Below are positions 61,874 through 64,000 of a stretch of DNA of 64,000 nt, piece after piece. How positions within the stretch are numbered: the stretch's first letter is position 1; each line of letters starts with the position of its first letter. The translations under genes and the position numbers were made by a program. This stretch comes from Phycisphaera sp. GTDB lineage: Bacteria > Planctomycetota > Phycisphaerae > Phycisphaerales > UBA1924. The stretch lies in assembly GCA_003712165.1 (NCBI GenBank), contig RHLH01000001.1, forward strand, positions 1,395,575 to 1,459,574, read 5' to 3'. The notes beneath the pieces were generated by a model. The model saw only the letters and a list, made by a program, of their open reading frames with translations. It made no database searches and was not told where the DNA came from.

Positions 61874-63115
61874 GTGACAGACACCTCTCAAAACTCTCAG
61901 CAGCAGTCAGCCTCACGCCCTCAATTGATCCGCAGACTCGCCGGGGCACAAGAGGCAGGGCTCTTGCTCGTTATCATGCTCATGGGCACACTGCTCGCTG
62001 TCCTTGGCGGCACGAAACAGAAGCAGTTTCGGATCGACATCTCGTCTGAAGCCAAAGTGGTCGAGTTCTACGCCGACACCTCAGAAGGCACACCGGGCGA
62101 TCGCCCCCTGCCGCAGGTATCAGGCTGGCGTGTCACAGAGAACGACAACACGATCACATACGACCGAGGCGAAGGCTTTTCATACAACGCAGGTCAGCAC
62201 GCGTTCTTCGGGAAGACAGTCGTTAACAAATTCCTCGACAAGGAGAATCTCGTCCTCGTCGCGAAAGATGCGAGCTTCATCGCGATCATGGCGGTCGGCA
62301 TGACAGCCGTCATCATCCTCGCGGGCATTGATCTCTCGGTTGGGTCCATCTATGGCTTGTCCGCGCTCTTCGGTGCGATGGCGCTCAACGGTTGGCTCGA
62401 CCCGGGAACCAGCGCGTTGCTTTCGATCCCCGTAGGTGTTGGTATCTGTTGTTTTGTGGGAGCACTCTGTGGCGCAGCCAACGGCATCATGATCGTGGGG
62501 CTCCGTGTCCACCCGTTTGTGATCACACTCGGAACCATGGCCGCCTACCGAGGAGTCATCTTCGTCGTCAGCAAGGGGCAGTCGGTCGGTCAGTTTCCCT
62601 CGAGTTTCACGAGCGGTTTCTTCAAAGCAGAGATCGCGGGCGTGTACCCGGTTCCTGTCATCGTCATGCTGCTCGTCGGTGCGGTGGGGGTGTTTCTGCT
62701 CGCCAAGACCGTTGTTGGCCGACAGGTGTACGCCATCGGTGGCAACGAAACAGCGGCAAAATACGCGGGTATCCCGGTCGGTCGTGTCAAATTCGTCGTC
62801 TACACCTTGCTGGGGCTTCTCGCGGGCCTGAGCGCTGCGGTCTACCTCGGGTATCTCGGCGCTGCCGAACCTAACGCGGGGATGACCTACGAGCTCAAGG
62901 TGATCGCGGCGACCGTCATCGGCGGGGCGTCGCTCATGGGCGGGCGGGGCTCAGCGCTCGGCGCTGTCCTCGGGGCCATCGTGATCCAACTCATCGACAA
63001 CGGGATGATCATCCTCGGCGTCGACCAGTCGTACAACCAGATCGTCATGGGCGTGGCGATCATCATCGCGGTCGTTATCGACCAGGCAAAGACTAGGTTC
63101 GCACCCAAGGGGTGA
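61874..63115 (+). CDS. Sugar ABC transporter permease (RbsC-like)
   Basis: 413 residues from GTG 61874; the frame is open from ATG 61808, but that extra N-terminus looks non-coding. Hydrophobic segments span the protein. I-I-L-A-G-I-D-L-S-V-G-S-I-Y near 155-165 is the permease signature, and G-R-Q-V-Y-A-I-G-G-N-E-T-A-A-K-Y-A-G-I is the coupling region typical of ribose/xylose-type permeases. Between the first and second membrane segments there is an extra ~75-residue hydrophilic loop (about 40-115), not usual for this family. The next gene starts 21 bases downstream. Confidence 0.9.
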   Translation: MTDTSQNSQQQSASRPQLIRRLAGAQEAGLLLVIMLMGTLLAVLGGTKQKQFRIDISSEAKVVEFYADTSEGTPGDRPLPQVSGWRVTENDNTITYDRGEGFSYNAGQHAFFGKTVVNKFLDKENLVLVAKDASFIAIMAVGMTAVIILAGIDLSVGSIYGLSALFGAMALNGWLDPGTSALLSIPVGVGICCFVGALCGAANGIMIVGLRVHPFVITLGTMAAYRGVIFVVSKGQSVGQFPSSFTSGFFKAEIAGVYPVPVIVMLLVGAVGVFLLAKTVVGRQVYAIGGNETAAKYAGIPVGRVKFVVYTLLGLLAGLSAAVYLGYLGAAEPNAGMTYELKVIAATVIGGASLMGGRGSALGAVLGAIVIQLIDNGMIILGVDQSYNQIVMGVAIIIAVVIDQAKTRFAPKG

Positions 63116-63135
63116 AGCCTGCTCGAAGGAGCAGC

Positions 63136-64000
63136 ATGAGAAGGAAGGATCTTCCGATGAACACACGGGTGATGTCAACAATCTTCGGGCTCGGTGCGAT
63201 GGCGCTGCTGACCGCTTGCGGCAACCAGGGCGGTGACACGTCCAGCACAGATTCCGGTTCTTCCGGTTCGGCGAGCACGAGCGGCTTGAGCGCCGAGGAC
63301 ACGACCTACACCTTTGGCGTGATCGCTAAAGCGCAGGCGAACCCGGTCTTTCAGGCCGCTCGCACCGGCGCTGAGGCCGCCGCTAAGGAGCTGAGCGAGC
63401 AGAATGATGGCATCACCGTCGAGATTAATTGGCGCACGCCCGCGACCGAAGACGCGCAGAAGCAGGCCGAGTTTGTCGAGCTCCTGACGAGCCAGGGTGT
63501 GGACGGCATCGCCATCAGCTGCTCGGACGCCAACCTGCTGACGAGCTCGCTCTCTGGAGCGGTGTCCAGCAACGTTCCAGTCGTGACGTTCGACTCTGAT
63601 GCCGCTGACTCCGGACGCTTCGCGTACTACGGCGTGGACGACAAAGCCGCTGGCGCGAAGGTCATGGAAGAACTCGCCGCACAGATGAACGGGCAGGGCG
63701 TTGTGGCTGTTCTCAGCGGCAACCCGAACTCGGCGAACCTCTCCGCTCGTGTCGAAGGCGTGCGCGAGGAAGCCGCGAATCACGAGGGCATCGAGATTCG
63801 CGATGTCTACTACGTCCCGACCGAAACGGCGACCGATATGGCTGCCAAGATGCAGCAGGTCCAAACGAGCGAGCCCGACATTACAGGATGGGCGCTCGTC
63901 GGGGGCTGGCCTCTCTACACCGACAACGCGCTCGACGGTATCTACGAGAACGCCAAGGTGGTTTCCATGGACCCGCTCCCGCTCCCGCTCGATTATGTCA
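63136..64000 (+). CDS. Sugar-binding lipoprotein (RbsB-like), 3' end outside window
   Basis: The gene runs off the window. ATG 63136 has AAGGAG 4-5 bases upstream; ATG 63157 is an in-frame alternative. Signal peptide with lipobox L-T-A-C-G, then a Ser/Gly-rich linker. The binding fold opens with Y-T-F-G-V-I-A-K-A-Q-A-N-P-V-F-Q and contains G-V-D-G-I-A-I-S-C-S-D, P-V-V-T-F-D-S-D and G-V-D-D-K-A-A-G, all typical of the periplasmic sugar-binding family. It forms an operon with the permease; the ATPase gene is expected further downstream or elsewhere. Confidence 0.92.
   Translation, partial: MRRKDLPMNTRVMSTIFGLGAMALLTACGNQGGDTSSTDSGSSGSASTSGLSAEDTTYTFGVIAKAQANPVFQAARTGAEAAAKELSEQNDGITVEINWRTPATEDAQKQAEFVELLTSQGVDGIAISCSDANLLTSSLSGAVSSNVPVVTFDSDAADSGRFAYYGVDDKAAGAKVMEELAAQMNGQGVVAVLSGNPNSANLSARVEGVREEAANHEGIEIRDVYYVPTETATDMAAKMQQVQTSEPDITGWALVGGWPLYTDNALDGIYENAKVVSMDPLPLPLDYV

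Overview
The window looks like chromosomal DNA from a planctomycete of the Phycisphaerae type. The basis is several secreted proteins ending in a GC-type dockerin-like tail (D-x-N-x-D-G then P-A-D-F-T-A-W-I), others ending in PEP-CTERM-like tails (V-P-A-P then a hydrophobic stretch and R-R-R), a very large RHS protein, and sigma factor genes physically joined to Ser/Thr kinase genes that carry TPR tails. These are characteristic of that group, but no rRNA or other marker gene is present, so the assignment is an inference.

Layout. (1) 1-8.2 kb, accessory: the 3' part of a very large protein with an NTPase-associated look, a convergent gene with a PD-(D/E)xK nuclease signature, then a compact minus-strand operon of a multi-core graspetide precursor, an MvdD-like ATP-grasp ligase and a membrane protein with a collagen-like tail. 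(2) 8.2-11.5 kb: an IS-scarred spacer, a secreted FG-GAP-like repeat protein and a LuxR-type regulator. (3) 11.7-15.4 kb: a four-gene overlapping operon with a DNA methyltransferase and a HerA-like ATPase fused to a winged helix and a PD-(D/E)xK domain, preceded by a perfect 16-bp palindrome; it resembles an unclassified restriction-type defence system. (4) 15.6-17.5 kb: a pentapeptide-repeat membrane protein and an alanine-rich membrane-anchored protein. (5) 17.6-25.3 kb: a 2459-residue RHS protein whose last ~265 codons switch abruptly to AT-rich, Cys-rich sequence and overlap a small membrane protein gene, as in a toxin-tip and immunity exchange. (6) 25.3-51.3 kb: a patchwork of one apparently complete IS, many decayed IS ends, two fragments of tRNA-Gly 3' halves, two sigma/kinase cassettes, secreted dockerin and PEP-CTERM proteins, an HD-GYP phosphodiesterase and a large PA14/propeller/DUF1080 protein. 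(7) 51.3-54.6 kb: a third sigma/kinase cassette. (8) 54.9-64 kb, more regular and GC-rich: a tail-collar protein, a DUF2200 protein, two homologous secreted proteins with different C-terminal anchors, a GH13 amylase-like enzyme and, divergent from it, the start of a sugar ABC transporter operon (permease, then substrate-binding lipoprotein cut by the window end).

How the genes work together: the graspetide operon should make, cyclise and perhaps handle a peptide with four ester- or amide-bridged cores. The methyltransferase and HerA-nuclease operon should mark host DNA and act on unmarked DNA. Each sigma/kinase pair probably couples a phosphorylation signal to transcription. GH13 plus the ABC transporter suggests maltodextrin or cyclodextrin cleavage feeding sugar uptake. 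The strongest candidates for something undescribed are the graspetide operon (5825-8137), the HerA-nuclease/methyltransferase operon (11757-15370) and the exchanged RHS tip (24200-25317).
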